Source: Rhodobacteraceae bacterium UBA3087 (GTDB taxonomy: Bacteria; Pseudomonadota; Alphaproteobacteria; Rhodobacterales; Rhodobacteraceae). From it: DNA of 6,225 nucleotides. The notes under the pieces are model-generated. The model was not told the origin of the DNA. It made no database searches and saw only the letters and a program-made list of their open reading frames with translations. The translations under genes and the position numbers were made by a program. The stretch lies in contig DFBF01000253.1 of the NCBI GenBank assembly GCA_002367285.1, positions 816-7,040 of the forward strand. The letters run 5' to 3'. Positions 1 through 5,970 of this stretch are shown piece after piece. Each line of letters begins with the position of its first letter. The first letter of the stretch is position 1.

Positions 1-65
1 GGTAGGGATCGAACCTACGACCAATTGATTAACAGTCAACTGCTCTACCGCTGAGCTACGCCGGA
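1..65 (-). tRNA. tRNA-Asn (anticodon GUU), 3' end cut by window edge
   Basis: Read on the minus strand from 65 down to 1, the sequence folds as a tRNA. It has an acceptor 5' strand TCCGGCG (65-59), a D stem GCTC/GAGC, an anticodon arm with loop CTGTTAA giving anticodon GTT (Asn), and a T arm with stem GTAGG/CCTAC around TTCGATC. The 3' acceptor strand and CCA end lie beyond position 1, so about ten bases are missing. The assignment rests on the anticodon and the cloverleaf, both visible directly. tRNA genes are frequent integration targets, but no second copy of its 3' part is visible in this window. Confidence 0.95.
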
Positions 66-77
66 ACGGTGAGGGGT

Positions 78-107
78 GATATAGCGATAGGTTTCGGGGG
101 CGTCCAG
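78..107 (-). promoter_or_regulatory. Putative promoter of the tRNA-Asn gene
   Basis: On the minus strand there is a CTGGAC box (107-102) and a TATATC box (83-78) separated by 18 bp, resembling sigma-70 -35 and -10 elements. Transcription would start near position 71, a few bases before the mature tRNA 5' end at 65, which is a normal arrangement for a tRNA gene. The elements match the consensus only partly, so this is inference from position and sequence. Confidence 0.5.
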
Positions 108-136
108 AGGGATTTTGTGGGTTTTGACAGTTTTTT

Positions 137-1075
137 TCACGGATCCGTTTTTTCGTAAACGGCGGTGAAATCCAGGGGGCCGTGCACCTGTACCAAGCCA
201 CGCGCGATCAGGTCGATCAGGTGGGCAAACACGTTGCGTTCGGCGGCGCCAAGCAGGGCTGGGGGCGTGTCGGTATAGATCATCCGCGTCAGGGTCGGGA
301 TGTTTTTGGCGGCCCCATCAAGGGCGGCCAGGATGTCGGCCTCGCGTCCCAACCGATGGGTGATCAGCCACTGGATGCGCGCGGCGGGGTCCAGCACCGG
401 GTCGCCATGGCCAGGGTAATAGATCCGGTCATCACGCGCCGCCAGCCTGTGGCACGAGGCCATGAAGGCGGTCAGGTCGCCATCAGGCGGGGACACCAGC
501 GAACTGGCCCAGCCCATGACGTGGTCGGCGGTGAACACGGCGTCCTTCATGGCAAAGCTCAGGTGATTGGCGAAATGACCGGGGGTCCAGATCGCGGTCA
601 GCGCCCAATCATCGCCCTGGATCAGCTGGCCATCGGCGATCACCTGATCGGGAAAAAATTCCGCATCGACGCCTTCGCCGCCCGTGGTCATGCCGCGCGC
701 CACCAGGTCGATCATCACGTCACTGCGCCCGGCCATGGCGTCGCCATAGGCCAGGATCGGGGCACCGGTGGCCTCGGCCAAAGGACGCGCCAGGGGGGAA
801 TGGTCCAGATGCGCATGGGTGACCAGGATGTGGCTGACCTGTTCGCCGGGTGCCAACCCGTCCAGGATCGCGCGCAGGTGCGTGTCGTCCGCAGGCCCCG
901 GATCAATCACCGCAACCCGCCCCGTGCCGACCACATAGGTGTTCGTGCCCCAATAGGTCATCGGCGATGGATTGGGCGCAAGGATGCGGCGAATGCCGGG
1001 CTCGAGCTGCTCCAACACGCCAACGGGCGGGGCGTCTTTCATCATCGCCGACAGGTCTTTGGCGGGCTGGGCCAT
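137..1075 (-). CDS. MBL-fold metallo-hydrolase, LACTB2-like
   Basis: A 312-residue cytoplasmic metallo-beta-lactamase-fold protein without a signal peptide. The full set of zinc ligands is visible: the THAHLDH motif (H87, H89, D91, H92), H167 in TPGH, D184 in FTADH and H223 in YPGHGDP, with the usual strand-2 Asp D58 in IDPG. After the catalytic domain (about 28-225) the remaining 80 residues look like the winged-helix tail of LACTB2-type hydrolases, which act on thioesters or nucleic acids; the substrate here cannot be told from sequence. The ATG at 1075 is preceded by a good ribosome site, AAGGAG, about seven bases upstream. The gene diverges from the histidine kinase across 78 bp, and its stop lies about 70 bp from the tRNA gene on the same strand. 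Start, length and motifs all agree with an intact gene. Confidence 0.93.
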   Translation of the reverse strand: MAQPAKDLSAMMKDAPPVGVLEQLEPGIRRILAPNPSPMTYWGTNTYVVGTGRVAVIDPGPADDTHLRAILDGLAPGEQVSHILVTHAHLDHSPLARPLAEATGAPILAYGDAMAGRSDVMIDLVARGMTTGGEGVDAEFFPDQVIADGQLIQGDDWALTAIWTPGHFANHLSFAMKDAVFTADHVMGWASSLVSPPDGDLTAFMASCHRLAARDDRIYYPGHGDPVLDPAARIQWLITHRLGREADILAALDGAAKNIPTLTRMIYTDTPPALLGAAERNVFAHLIDLIARGLVQVHGPLDFTAVYEKTDP

Positions 1076-1094
1076 GCGATTCTCCTTGTTTTGA

Positions 1095-1122
1095 CCATTG
1101 GGGCGGGCCCGCAGCCCATTGG
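1095..1122. promoter_or_regulatory. Possible operator: two CCATTGG heptamers flanking a palindrome
   Basis: The 78-bp gap between the divergent hydrolase and kinase genes contains CCATTGG at 1095-1101 and again at 1116-1122, 21 bp apart (two helical turns). They flank the perfect 10-bp palindrome GCGGGCCCGC at 1103-1112. The position between two divergent starts suits a shared regulator-binding site, but GC-rich palindromes are common in such a genome and no convincing -35/-10 pair accompanies it. Confidence 0.3.
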
Positions 1123-1153
1123 CAAGCGGAACCCTGCGTTCTAGGGTCGGGCC

Positions 1154-2476
1154 ATGTTATTTGCCTGGCTCAAAAAAATCATGCCCCGGGGGCTGTATGG
1201 CCGCGCCGCGCTGATCCTGATCGTGCCGGTGGTGTCGATCCAGCTGGTCGTGTCGGTCGCCTTTATCCAACGCCATTTCAACCGCATCACGGTGCAGATG
1301 ACCGGCGCTGTGGTGATCGAGCTGGACTACCTGACCCGTCAGGTGAACGCCGCGCCGAATATCGATGATGCGCGTGCCGCCATCGCGCCGCTGCTAGAGC
1401 CGCTGGCGTTTGAGGTCATGCTGCCGGGCGAGGGGCCCCAGGCCGACAGTCGCCAGTATCGCGACCTGACCGGCAGCCGGGTCATTCGCACCTTGCGCGA
1501 GGGCGTGGCGGGGCTGTCCGGTGTCACGCTGGACAGCGGCGAACGCGATGTGATCCTGGGCATTGCCACTGACCACGGCCCGATGCGGGTGCGCTTCAAC
1601 CGCGAACGGGTGTCGGCCTCGAACCCGCACCAATTGCTGGTTCTGATGCTGGTCACGGGGCTTTTGATGACGGTGATCGCCTATCTGTTCCTGCGCAACC
1701 AATTGCGCCCGATCCAGCGTTTGGCCCAGGCCGCCGAGGCCTTCGGCAAGGGGCATGTGGTGCCGTACCGTCTGGCCGGGTCGACCGAAGTGCGCGCGGC
1801 GGGCAAGGCGTTTTTGGACATGCGCACGCGGATTGAACGTCAGGTCGAACAGCGCACGCTGATGCTGTCGGGGGTCAGCCACGACCTTCGCACGCCACTG
1901 ACGCGGATGCGGCTGGAACTGTCGATGCTGGAGGAGGGCGAGGATCGTGCCGCCCTGGAACAGGATGTGACGGACATGGAGCGTCTGGTCGACGAATTCC
2001 TGTCCTTTGCCCGATCTGACGCGCTGGAGGGCGAGCCCGAACCGGTCGACCCCGCCGATCTGGCCCGCCGTCTGGCGGACAATGCGCACCGCGCCGGGCA
2101 GGTGGTCGAGCTGGGGCCGCTGGCCGATGTCGGCCCCATGCCGATGCGCCCCGTGCCCGTGTCCCGCGCGATTGAAAACCTGCTGGCCAACGCCAATCGC
2201 TATGGCCGCCGGGCGCGCCTGTCGGTGGTGACCGGGCGGCGTGACGTGCGGTTCGTGGTCGAAGACGATGGGCCGGGCATCCCCGCTGCCGACCGGGAAC
2301 AGGCGCTCAAGCCATTCGCCCGACTGGACGCGTCGCGCAACCAGAACCGTGGCCCCGGTGTCGGGCTGGGCCTGGCCATTGCCGACGACATTGCGCGCGG
2401 CCATGGCGGGCGTCTGCGGCTGGGCACCAGCGCCGATCTGGGCGGGCTGAAGGTCGAATTTATTCTGGCACAGTGA
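1154..2476 (+). CDS. EnvZ-like membrane sensor histidine kinase
   Basis: A 440-residue two-component sensor kinase. In order: a short cytoplasmic basic N-terminus; a first membrane helix at about 17-38; a periplasmic sensor stretch of about 120 residues with no recognised fold; a second membrane helix at about 160-180; a HAMP linker to about 235; the dimerisation/phosphoacceptor domain with H243 in SGVSHDLRTPLTR; and a HATPase domain. The HATPase shows an N box (N342, N346), a G1 box DDGPGIP (371-377), an F box around F388 and a G2 box GVGLGLA (402-408). All catalytic motifs are present, so it should autophosphorylate. The layout is that of the EnvZ/OmpR class. An in-frame TAG 12 bases upstream limits the start to the ATG at 1154, which has a modest AGGG site before it. 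No response regulator lies in the window, so the partner and signal are unknown. The broken methyltransferase gene starts 49 bp downstream. Confidence 0.93.
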   Translation: MLFAWLKKIMPRGLYGRAALILIVPVVSIQLVVSVAFIQRHFNRITVQMTGAVVIELDYLTRQVNAAPNIDDARAAIAPLLEPLAFEVMLPGEGPQADSRQYRDLTGSRVIRTLREGVAGLSGVTLDSGERDVILGIATDHGPMRVRFNRERVSASNPHQLLVLMLVTGLLMTVIAYLFLRNQLRPIQRLAQAAEAFGKGHVVPYRLAGSTEVRAAGKAFLDMRTRIERQVEQRTLMLSGVSHDLRTPLTRMRLELSMLEEGEDRAALEQDVTDMERLVDEFLSFARSDALEGEPEPVDPADLARRLADNAHRAGQVVELGPLADVGPMPMRPVPVSRAIENLLANANRYGRRARLSVVTGRRDVRFVVEDDGPGIPAADREQALKPFARLDASRNQNRGPGVGLGLAIADDIARGHGGRLRLGTSADLGGLKVEFILAQ

Positions 2477-2525
2477 TGGATTGATCCACCGGGGGCGACA
2501 TGGCGCAAAGCCCGGAGACAGCCCA

Positions 2526-4000
2526 ATGGCACGCAGACCCAGATCACAGCCCGACACCCCGAAACCCGCCACGGCGTTTGTTCAGGCCATGTCACGCGCA
2601 CTGGACCTGTTGGCCGAGCACGGCGTTGCGGTGGTGCACGAAGATGCGCACAGAGCCATGACCGCCGCGGGCGCAACCCCGGGGCGCGGGGCCAGCCGCC
2701 TGCGCCTGCTGCGGATCTGGTGCGCGAGGCCCTGGCCGCCACGCCGAAACAGGTGACCCTGGCTGGCAAGATCGCCGCGCGTGACCTGCATCTGCCGCGC
2801 GCCGACCTGGGGTTTGTCATGCGCACGGGCACCGGCGCGCACGGCTTTATCGACCCGGAAACACACGCCTATCGCAACATGGATATGACCGACGTGCCCA
2901 CCATCGCCGCGCTGGCCAGTGGTCCGGATCAGGTCGGGTTCATTGCCCACCCCTTTGCCTATGGGGTGCAGGAGCGGACCAGCGATATTCACGGCGTTGT
3001 CAGCCTGATCACCCGCACGGACAAACACATCTGGCTGCAACCCTGCAACATTGAAAACGATGAATACCTGATGCAGATCGTTCAGGTGTCGGGGGGCACA
3101 ACAGACCGCCCCATCGCGTCAACCATCATGTGTTCTTTTACACCGCTGGAATTCAAGGTGATGGATGTCGAAGTCCTGATCCAATCGGGCCGCGCGGGCC
3201 TGCCGGTGCATGCCTGTTCGCTGCCCTCCGCAGGTGGCACCGCGCCGCTTTCTGTTGCGGGCAACGTGCTGATGGCGGTCACGGAAATCCTGGCCATGAT
3301 CACGCTGGCCCATGTCCCGGTGCCCGACGCGCCGATCATAGCCACCCCCTTGATGTTCACCCTGGACATGGCGACCGGTCAGGCGTTTCAGGCCTGCCCG
3401 GAATCGATCCAGGCCAAGGCCCTGGCGGTCGAGGTGTTGCACGGCCTGGACCCGATCACCCACACCTATGGCACCAGGTCCGACACGCCCGATGCAGATC
3501 GCCAGAGCATGGTCGAACGCACCGCTTTGGGCCAGGCCGTCGCCATGGCGGGGGGCGACATCATGGGCGGGGTTGGACAGCTGGAAACCGCCACCGTGTT
3601 CTGCCCGATTCAGGCGGTTTTGGATGACGAAATGGGCGGCTACTTGCGGGCGCTGTCCCGCGCGCCCGACATTGACGATGCCGCCTTCAACTGGGATGAA
3701 ATCAGCCAGATGGGCATTGGGCCGCATTTCCTGGATTCGCCCCATACCCTGACCGAATGTCGCAGCCAATACCGGCCCGATCTTTATCAACGCGACGGGC
3801 GGGATGACTATGACAAAAACAACCGGCGCGGCGCCTGAGAGGACGCCCGCGACAAGGCCCTGCGCCTGATCGCTGCCGATCCCCCCAAAGACCTGCCAGA
3901 CGCCGCCGCCTGCGCCGAAATCGCCCACATTAAGGCCCGCGCAGACACGGCCATCATTGGCGCAGCCCAAGACATTCACGGCAAACGAAAGGTAATCTGA
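2526..4000 (+). pseudogene. MttB-family (trimethylamine/betaine-type) corrinoid methyltransferase, frameshifted and with in-frame stop
   Basis: Three open pieces together make one full-length MttB/COG5598-type protein of about 491 residues. Members of the family move a methyl group from a quaternary or tertiary amine to a corrinoid protein. Piece 1 starts at the ATG at 2526, with GGAG at 2514-2517 as ribosome site, and reads MARRPRSQPDTPK to about 2708, ending in ASRLRL. Piece 2, in another frame, resumes at about 2711 as ADLVREALAATPKQ and runs to a TGA at 3836-3838. Piece 3 continues in the same frame after that TGA (EDARDKALRLIAADPP onward) to the TGA at 3998-4000. One base is missing near 2709-2710, where the family pattern RLPADLV expects a proline codon. 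A GTG at 2720 could start piece 2 but would lose the N-terminal part of the barrel. No corrinoid protein or reactivase gene is in view. The pattern is a pseudogene unless both lesions are sequence errors. It is not the pyrrolysine type: the internal stop is TGA near the C-terminus, not a mid-protein TAG. Confidence 0.85.
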
Positions 4001-4021
4001 TGCATCCCTCTGATGCATCCC
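3996..4021. repeat. Perfect 13-bp tandem duplication across a stop/start junction
   Basis: TCTGATGCATCCC occurs at 3996-4008 and again at 4009-4021 with no base between. The unit contains the methyltransferase stop TGA overlapping an ATG (TGATG), so the duplication copied the translational coupling site. The first ATG (4000) leads into a wrong frame; the second (4013) leads into the hydratase frame. The AAAGG ribosome site near 3988-3992 now sits about 20 bases from the correct start, too far for efficient initiation. Confidence 0.9.
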
Positions 4022-4332
4022 AAAGACTTGCTCCTCCACATCGGCACCCAGATGGGCCAATTCGACTGGTTCACGCTGGATCAGGACCGGATCAATGCCT
4101 TTGCCAAAGTTACCGAGGACGAACAGTTCATTCACGTCGATCCCGTGGCCGCGGCGGATACGCCCTTTGGCGGCCCCATCGCGCACGGGTTCCTGACCCT
4201 GTCGATGCTGTCGGCCATGACCTATGACGCGCTGGCTTCGCTGCACGGCGCGGCCATGGGCGTGAACTATGGCTTTGACAGCATCCGCTTTATCTCTCCG
4301 GTGCCCGCTGGCGCGCGCATTCGCGGGGCGTT

Positions 4333-4357
4333 CACCCTGGCCGCACCCTGGCCGCAC
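4333..4357. repeat. 11-bp tandem duplication inside the hydratase gene
   Basis: CACCCTGGCCG occurs at 4333-4343 and 4344-4354, followed by a partial third copy CAC (4355-4357). The period-11 match is exact over 14 bases. The short CAC repeat flanking the unit suits replication slippage. Because 11 is not a multiple of three, the duplication shifts the reading frame. Confidence 0.85.
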
Positions 4358-4385
4358 GGTGGCTGCAACGGCGGTATCTGGCGGC

Positions 4386-4404
4386 CTGACGGCGTGCCCG
4401 TCAG
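4386..4404. terminator. Hairpin between convergent gene ends, possible bidirectional terminator
   Basis: CTGACGG (4386-4392) and CCGTCAG (4398-4404) form a perfect 7-bp stem with a 5-base loop. It contains the ancestral hydratase stop (4387-4389) and the stop of the EF-hand gene (4403-4401), so it lies where two convergent transcripts end. Neither side has a T run, so a standard intrinsic terminator is doubtful; it may only stabilise 3' ends. Confidence 0.4.
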
Positions 4405-4847
4405 TGATGGTTCGTGATGAATTCCCGCAGCTCGACCATGCCGTCTTTGTCCGCGTCCATCCCGTCGAACTCTGCCTGTCCGGCGGCCATGAAATCGGCA
4501 CGCGGCACCAGATTGTCGTTGTCCTGGTCCATCTGATCGAAGGCCACCTGTTTGGCAGCCTGATTTTCCGCATAGCGCGGACCACGCTGGGTTTCATCGG
4601 CACCTTGGCCCAGCTGCAATCCCATATATTCCTGGGCAGACAGGGCGTCATCTTCGTTCGCATCCATGGCGTTGAACACGGCTTCGCGCCAATTGGCGGC
4701 CTCAGAGGTGGCGACAAAGCCATCGCCGTTTTCGTCCAGACTGTCGAACCGATCCATCATGTTGCTGCCCCCCTGCGCCAGCGCGATAGGCGCGGACAAG
4801 GCCACGGCAACCAAAACGGCATAGGCGGAAAAAGCGGATCGTTTCAT
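4401..4847 (-). CDS. Exported calmodulin-like protein with four EF-hands
   Basis: A 148-residue protein with a Sec signal peptide (MKRS, then a hydrophobic run to LSAPIALA, cleavage probably after A24), so it acts in the periplasm or outside. Four EF-hand loops are visible. Loop 1 is at 38-49 (DENGDGFVATSE), loop 2 at 62-73 (DANEDDALSAQE), loop 3 at 107-118 (DQDNDNLVPRAD) and loop 4 at 131-142 (DADKDGMVELRE). Loops 1 and 4 are canonical with Gly at position 6 and Glu at 12. Loop 2 has Asp in place of Gly, and loop 3 has Asn at 6 and Asp at 12, so their calcium affinity may be lower or Mg-biased. The role is likely calcium binding or buffering; no partner is evident. The ATG at 4847 has an AGGAG ribosome site about eight bases upstream. 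The gene is convergent with the broken hydratase gene, overlapping its present reading frame by 17 bp. Confidence 0.9.
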   Translation of the reverse strand: MKRSAFSAYAVLVAVALSAPIALAQGGSNMMDRFDSLDENGDGFVATSEAANWREAVFNAMDANEDDALSAQEYMGLQLGQGADETQRGPRYAENQAAKQVAFDQMDQDNDNLVPRADFMAAGQAEFDGMDADKDGMVELREFITNHH

Positions 4848-4861
4848 GACGGAATACTCCT

Positions 4862-4889
4862 GTGTTACGTGGATCGTGTTACGTGGGAT
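4862..4889 (-). promoter_or_regulatory. Near-tandem repeat in the leader of the EF-hand gene, next to a possible -10 box
   Basis: GTGTTACGTGG occurs at 4862-4872 and 4876-4886, period 14, just upstream of the EF-hand ribosome site. On the minus strand a TAAAAT box (4893-4888), resembling a -10 element, overlaps the end of the repeat; no good -35 is seen. The repeats would lie at or just after the transcription start, where a repressor could bind. They could equally be a chance slippage duplication. Confidence 0.4.
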
Positions 4890-5163
4890 TTTACACCCAA
4901 TCGCGCCCCGCCAACAGACGGCAGACCCGTCCCTGATGTCGCGGCGTCAATTCGCCACGCGCAATCTGCCGCTTGCAATTGCAGACTGCGTAGACGTCTG
5001 GTCACCTGACGTAGGGCGTGAAGCCCACTGCCGATAAGCCGTTGGCGACGCATAGCGGCAGTGGCGGTATCTGGCAGACGGATCTCTGGCTTCGCCGCCC
5101 AGTACATGTTTTACGCAAGAAGACTGGACTGAGACTGTAATCGCTTAAAAGGCAGTGAGATTT
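4890..5163. other. Gene-free stretch with several inverted repeats
   Basis: I see no convincing gene here. Reading frames exist on both strands but lack ribosome sites, family motifs and natural residue composition. What can be seen is a palindrome TGCAATTGCA near 4974, the small hairpin GGGCGTGAAGCCC at about 5014-5026, the 9-bp inverted repeat at 5025-5064, and a TGTAAT box near 5136 that might serve the small ORF starting at 5164. Base composition becomes less GC-rich toward the right. Confidence 0.5.
5025..5064. repeat. 9-bp perfect inverted repeat with 22-base loop
   Basis: CCACTGCCG (5025-5033) is the reverse complement of CGGCAGTGG (5056-5064). The loop contains a further short dyad GCCGTTGGC. 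No T run follows, so it is not an obvious terminator. It could be a regulator site, a structured RNA element or part of a mobile-element end; the sequence does not decide. Confidence 0.45.
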
Positions 5164-5354
5164 ATGAAGAGACATTTGGGCACGATTGCAGCGGCTCTTG
5201 CGGGAACGTCCGCTGTCTTGATCTTGGCCTTTCGCCCCACGCCCCTGATCCCAATCTTCCGGGGGCAAATGTGAAGCTAACCGTAAAACGCTATGCCGCG
5301 CCCACAGAGGAAAAATCCTGCTATCTGGATGTGATACAAGAGGCCCCGAATTAA
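5164..5354 (+). pseudogene. Possible broken small membrane/secreted ORF
   Basis: An ATG at 5164, with a weak upstream AAAAGG/GTGAG, opens a 36-residue frame to TGA 5272-5274. It begins MKRHLGTIAAALAG and continues with a hydrophobic run to about residue 23, like a signal peptide or membrane anchor. A GTG at 5271 overlapping that stop opens a second 27-residue piece (VKLTVKRYAAPTEEK and on) ending at TAA 5352-5354. Its frame is also open upstream, through residues such as HAPDPNLPGAN. The two could be one small exported protein split by a frameshift around 5230-5245, in a C-rich stretch, or unrelated chance frames. No family is recognised. Confidence 0.3.
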
Positions 5355-5356
5355 CA

Positions 5357-5376
5357 CGAGGCATCCTGTCGCCTCG
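5357..5376. other. Hairpin just after the small ORF
   Basis: CGAGGC (5357-5362) pairs with GCCTCG (5371-5376) across an 8-base loop, three bases after the TAA at 5352-5354. There is no T run behind it, so it is at best a weak terminator. From here to 5568 I find no gene: another short dyad (CCCAG/CTGGG near 5407-5423) is the only structure seen. Confidence 0.3.
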
Positions 5377-5568
5377 GCCTGCGCCGTGCCTTCTGCGCGG
5401 AAAGACCCAGCATCTATCTGGGAAAGGTGGTAGGCTCGGCAGGCAGAGCACAAACTTTCGAGACCAGCAAGTTAGGCTGACGAACCGCAAAAACGCGGCC
5501 TTTGATTTCATTACGATAATTTGGCACGTGACGAACCTTTTTTCGCAATCGGTTCGCGGTTCAAAACT

Positions 5569-5970
5569 ATGAGCGGCATGGCATTGATCTGGGCCGCGAA
5601 CGTCAAAGGTCTAAAACCTGCCGCAAAGATTGTGCTCATCCAGCTGGCGGACTTTCACAACAAAGAAACCGGCCAATGTAACCCAAGCGCCCAGCGGTTG
5701 GCGGACGAATGCGAGATGGGCCGGGCAACGCTGTTCCGGCACATGACCACTTTGGAAGACTTTGGATTTGTCACCCGCCATGCCCGAGGGGATGGCGATG
5801 GTGGGCGCGGGTCCAATCAGTATGAGCTGCACCTTGATATCACCCTTGGGCGGACCCGATGGAACCTGACCTTGCTCGTGATTTCAAACTTGTGCGCGAA
5901 AGTGCTGACCGTGCCGAGGCCAGACAGGTCATCGTTTCTGTCCTCTACGATCAGATCGACGCGGGCCTGA
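5569..5970 (+). pseudogene. Winged-helix HTH_36-like protein, C-terminus lost
   Basis: From the ATG at 5569 the protein reads MSGMALIWAANVKGLK. It continues through a winged helix-turn-helix at about 18-88, including NPSAQRLADECEM, GRATLFRHM, LEDFGFVTR and a glycine-rich wing before NQYELHL. This resembles the HTH_36 domains found in phage, plasmid and island regulators or replication-type proteins. After about residue 94 (LDITLG) the composition changes to a low-quality tail (RTRWNLTLLVIS onward) ending at TGA 5968-5970. Another frame over the same bases looks more protein-like, so the original C-terminal part is probably lost by deletion or frameshift. A TTG at 5521 would add 16 residues outside the domain; 5569 fits better although no clear ribosome site is seen. 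It sits directly before an integrase fragment. A working short HTH protein of 133 residues is not excluded. Confidence 0.6.

Larger units (their letters stand above)
4013..4417 (+). pseudogene. MaoC/NodN-type hydratase-like gene, C-terminus out of frame
   Basis: The first 110 codons encode a hot-dog-fold MaoC/NodN-type enoyl-hydratase-like protein. The family's catalytic Asp and His are visible as D36 and H41 in TEDEQFIHVDP, followed by the conserved FGGPIAHGFLTLSML. After FTLAA the frame runs into an unrelated tail and stops at 4415-4417, overlapping the 3' end of the convergent EF-hand gene. An exact 11-bp tandem duplication at 4333-4354 explains this: taking one copy out restores a C-terminus FTLAARWLQRRYLAA ending at TGA 4387-4389. 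Even so the protein would be about 121 residues, some 25-30 shorter than usual, as if the segment before the last strand had been lost earlier. The start at 4013 is chosen by frame and homology; its ribosome site has been displaced by the 13-bp duplication. The original overlap with the methyltransferase stop shows the two were one operon. Confidence 0.75.

Noticed and set aside
131..137. T run next to the hydrolase stop as an intrinsic terminator
   Set aside because: It is an A run on the coding strand of the hydrolase gene and has no preceding stem on the plus strand.
182..1144. 320-codon plus-strand frame opposite the MBL hydrolase
   Set aside because: Shadow of the hydrolase gene; no family pattern and an unnatural His/Gly/Gln/Arg composition.
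1394..2572. 392-codon minus-strand frame opposite the histidine kinase
   Set aside because: The opposite strand holds a complete kinase with all motifs; this frame is its shadow.
3836..3838. TGA as a selenocysteine codon, or recoding as in pyrrolysine MttB
   Set aside because: Pyrrolysine uses TAG at a mid-protein site, no selenoprotein member of this family is known to me, and no clear SECIS-like hairpin is seen just after the TGA. A separate frameshift in the same gene makes decay the simpler reading.
3119..4723. 534-codon minus-strand open frame across the methyltransferase, hydratase and EF-hand genes
   Set aside because: It is antisense to genes with clear family motifs, has arginine/proline/histidine-rich low-quality sequence and no ribosome site. 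Long antisense frames are expected in DNA with high G/C at third positions.
4846..5037. 63-codon plus-strand ORF starting inside the EF-hand start region
   Set aside because: Its ATG lies over the EF-hand start on the other strand, it has no ribosome site and no recognisable sequence.
4370..5075. 13-bp direct repeat GGCGGTATCTGGC at 4370-4382 and 5063-5075 flanking the EF-hand gene
   Set aside because: A match of this length is not far from chance expectation in 6 kb of GC-rich DNA, and no element ends or insertion scar accompany it.
5002..5511. 169-codon minus-strand frame in the gene-poor stretch
   Set aside because: Cys/Arg/Ser/Pro-rich composition without domain, motif or ribosome site; looks like non-coding sequence read through.
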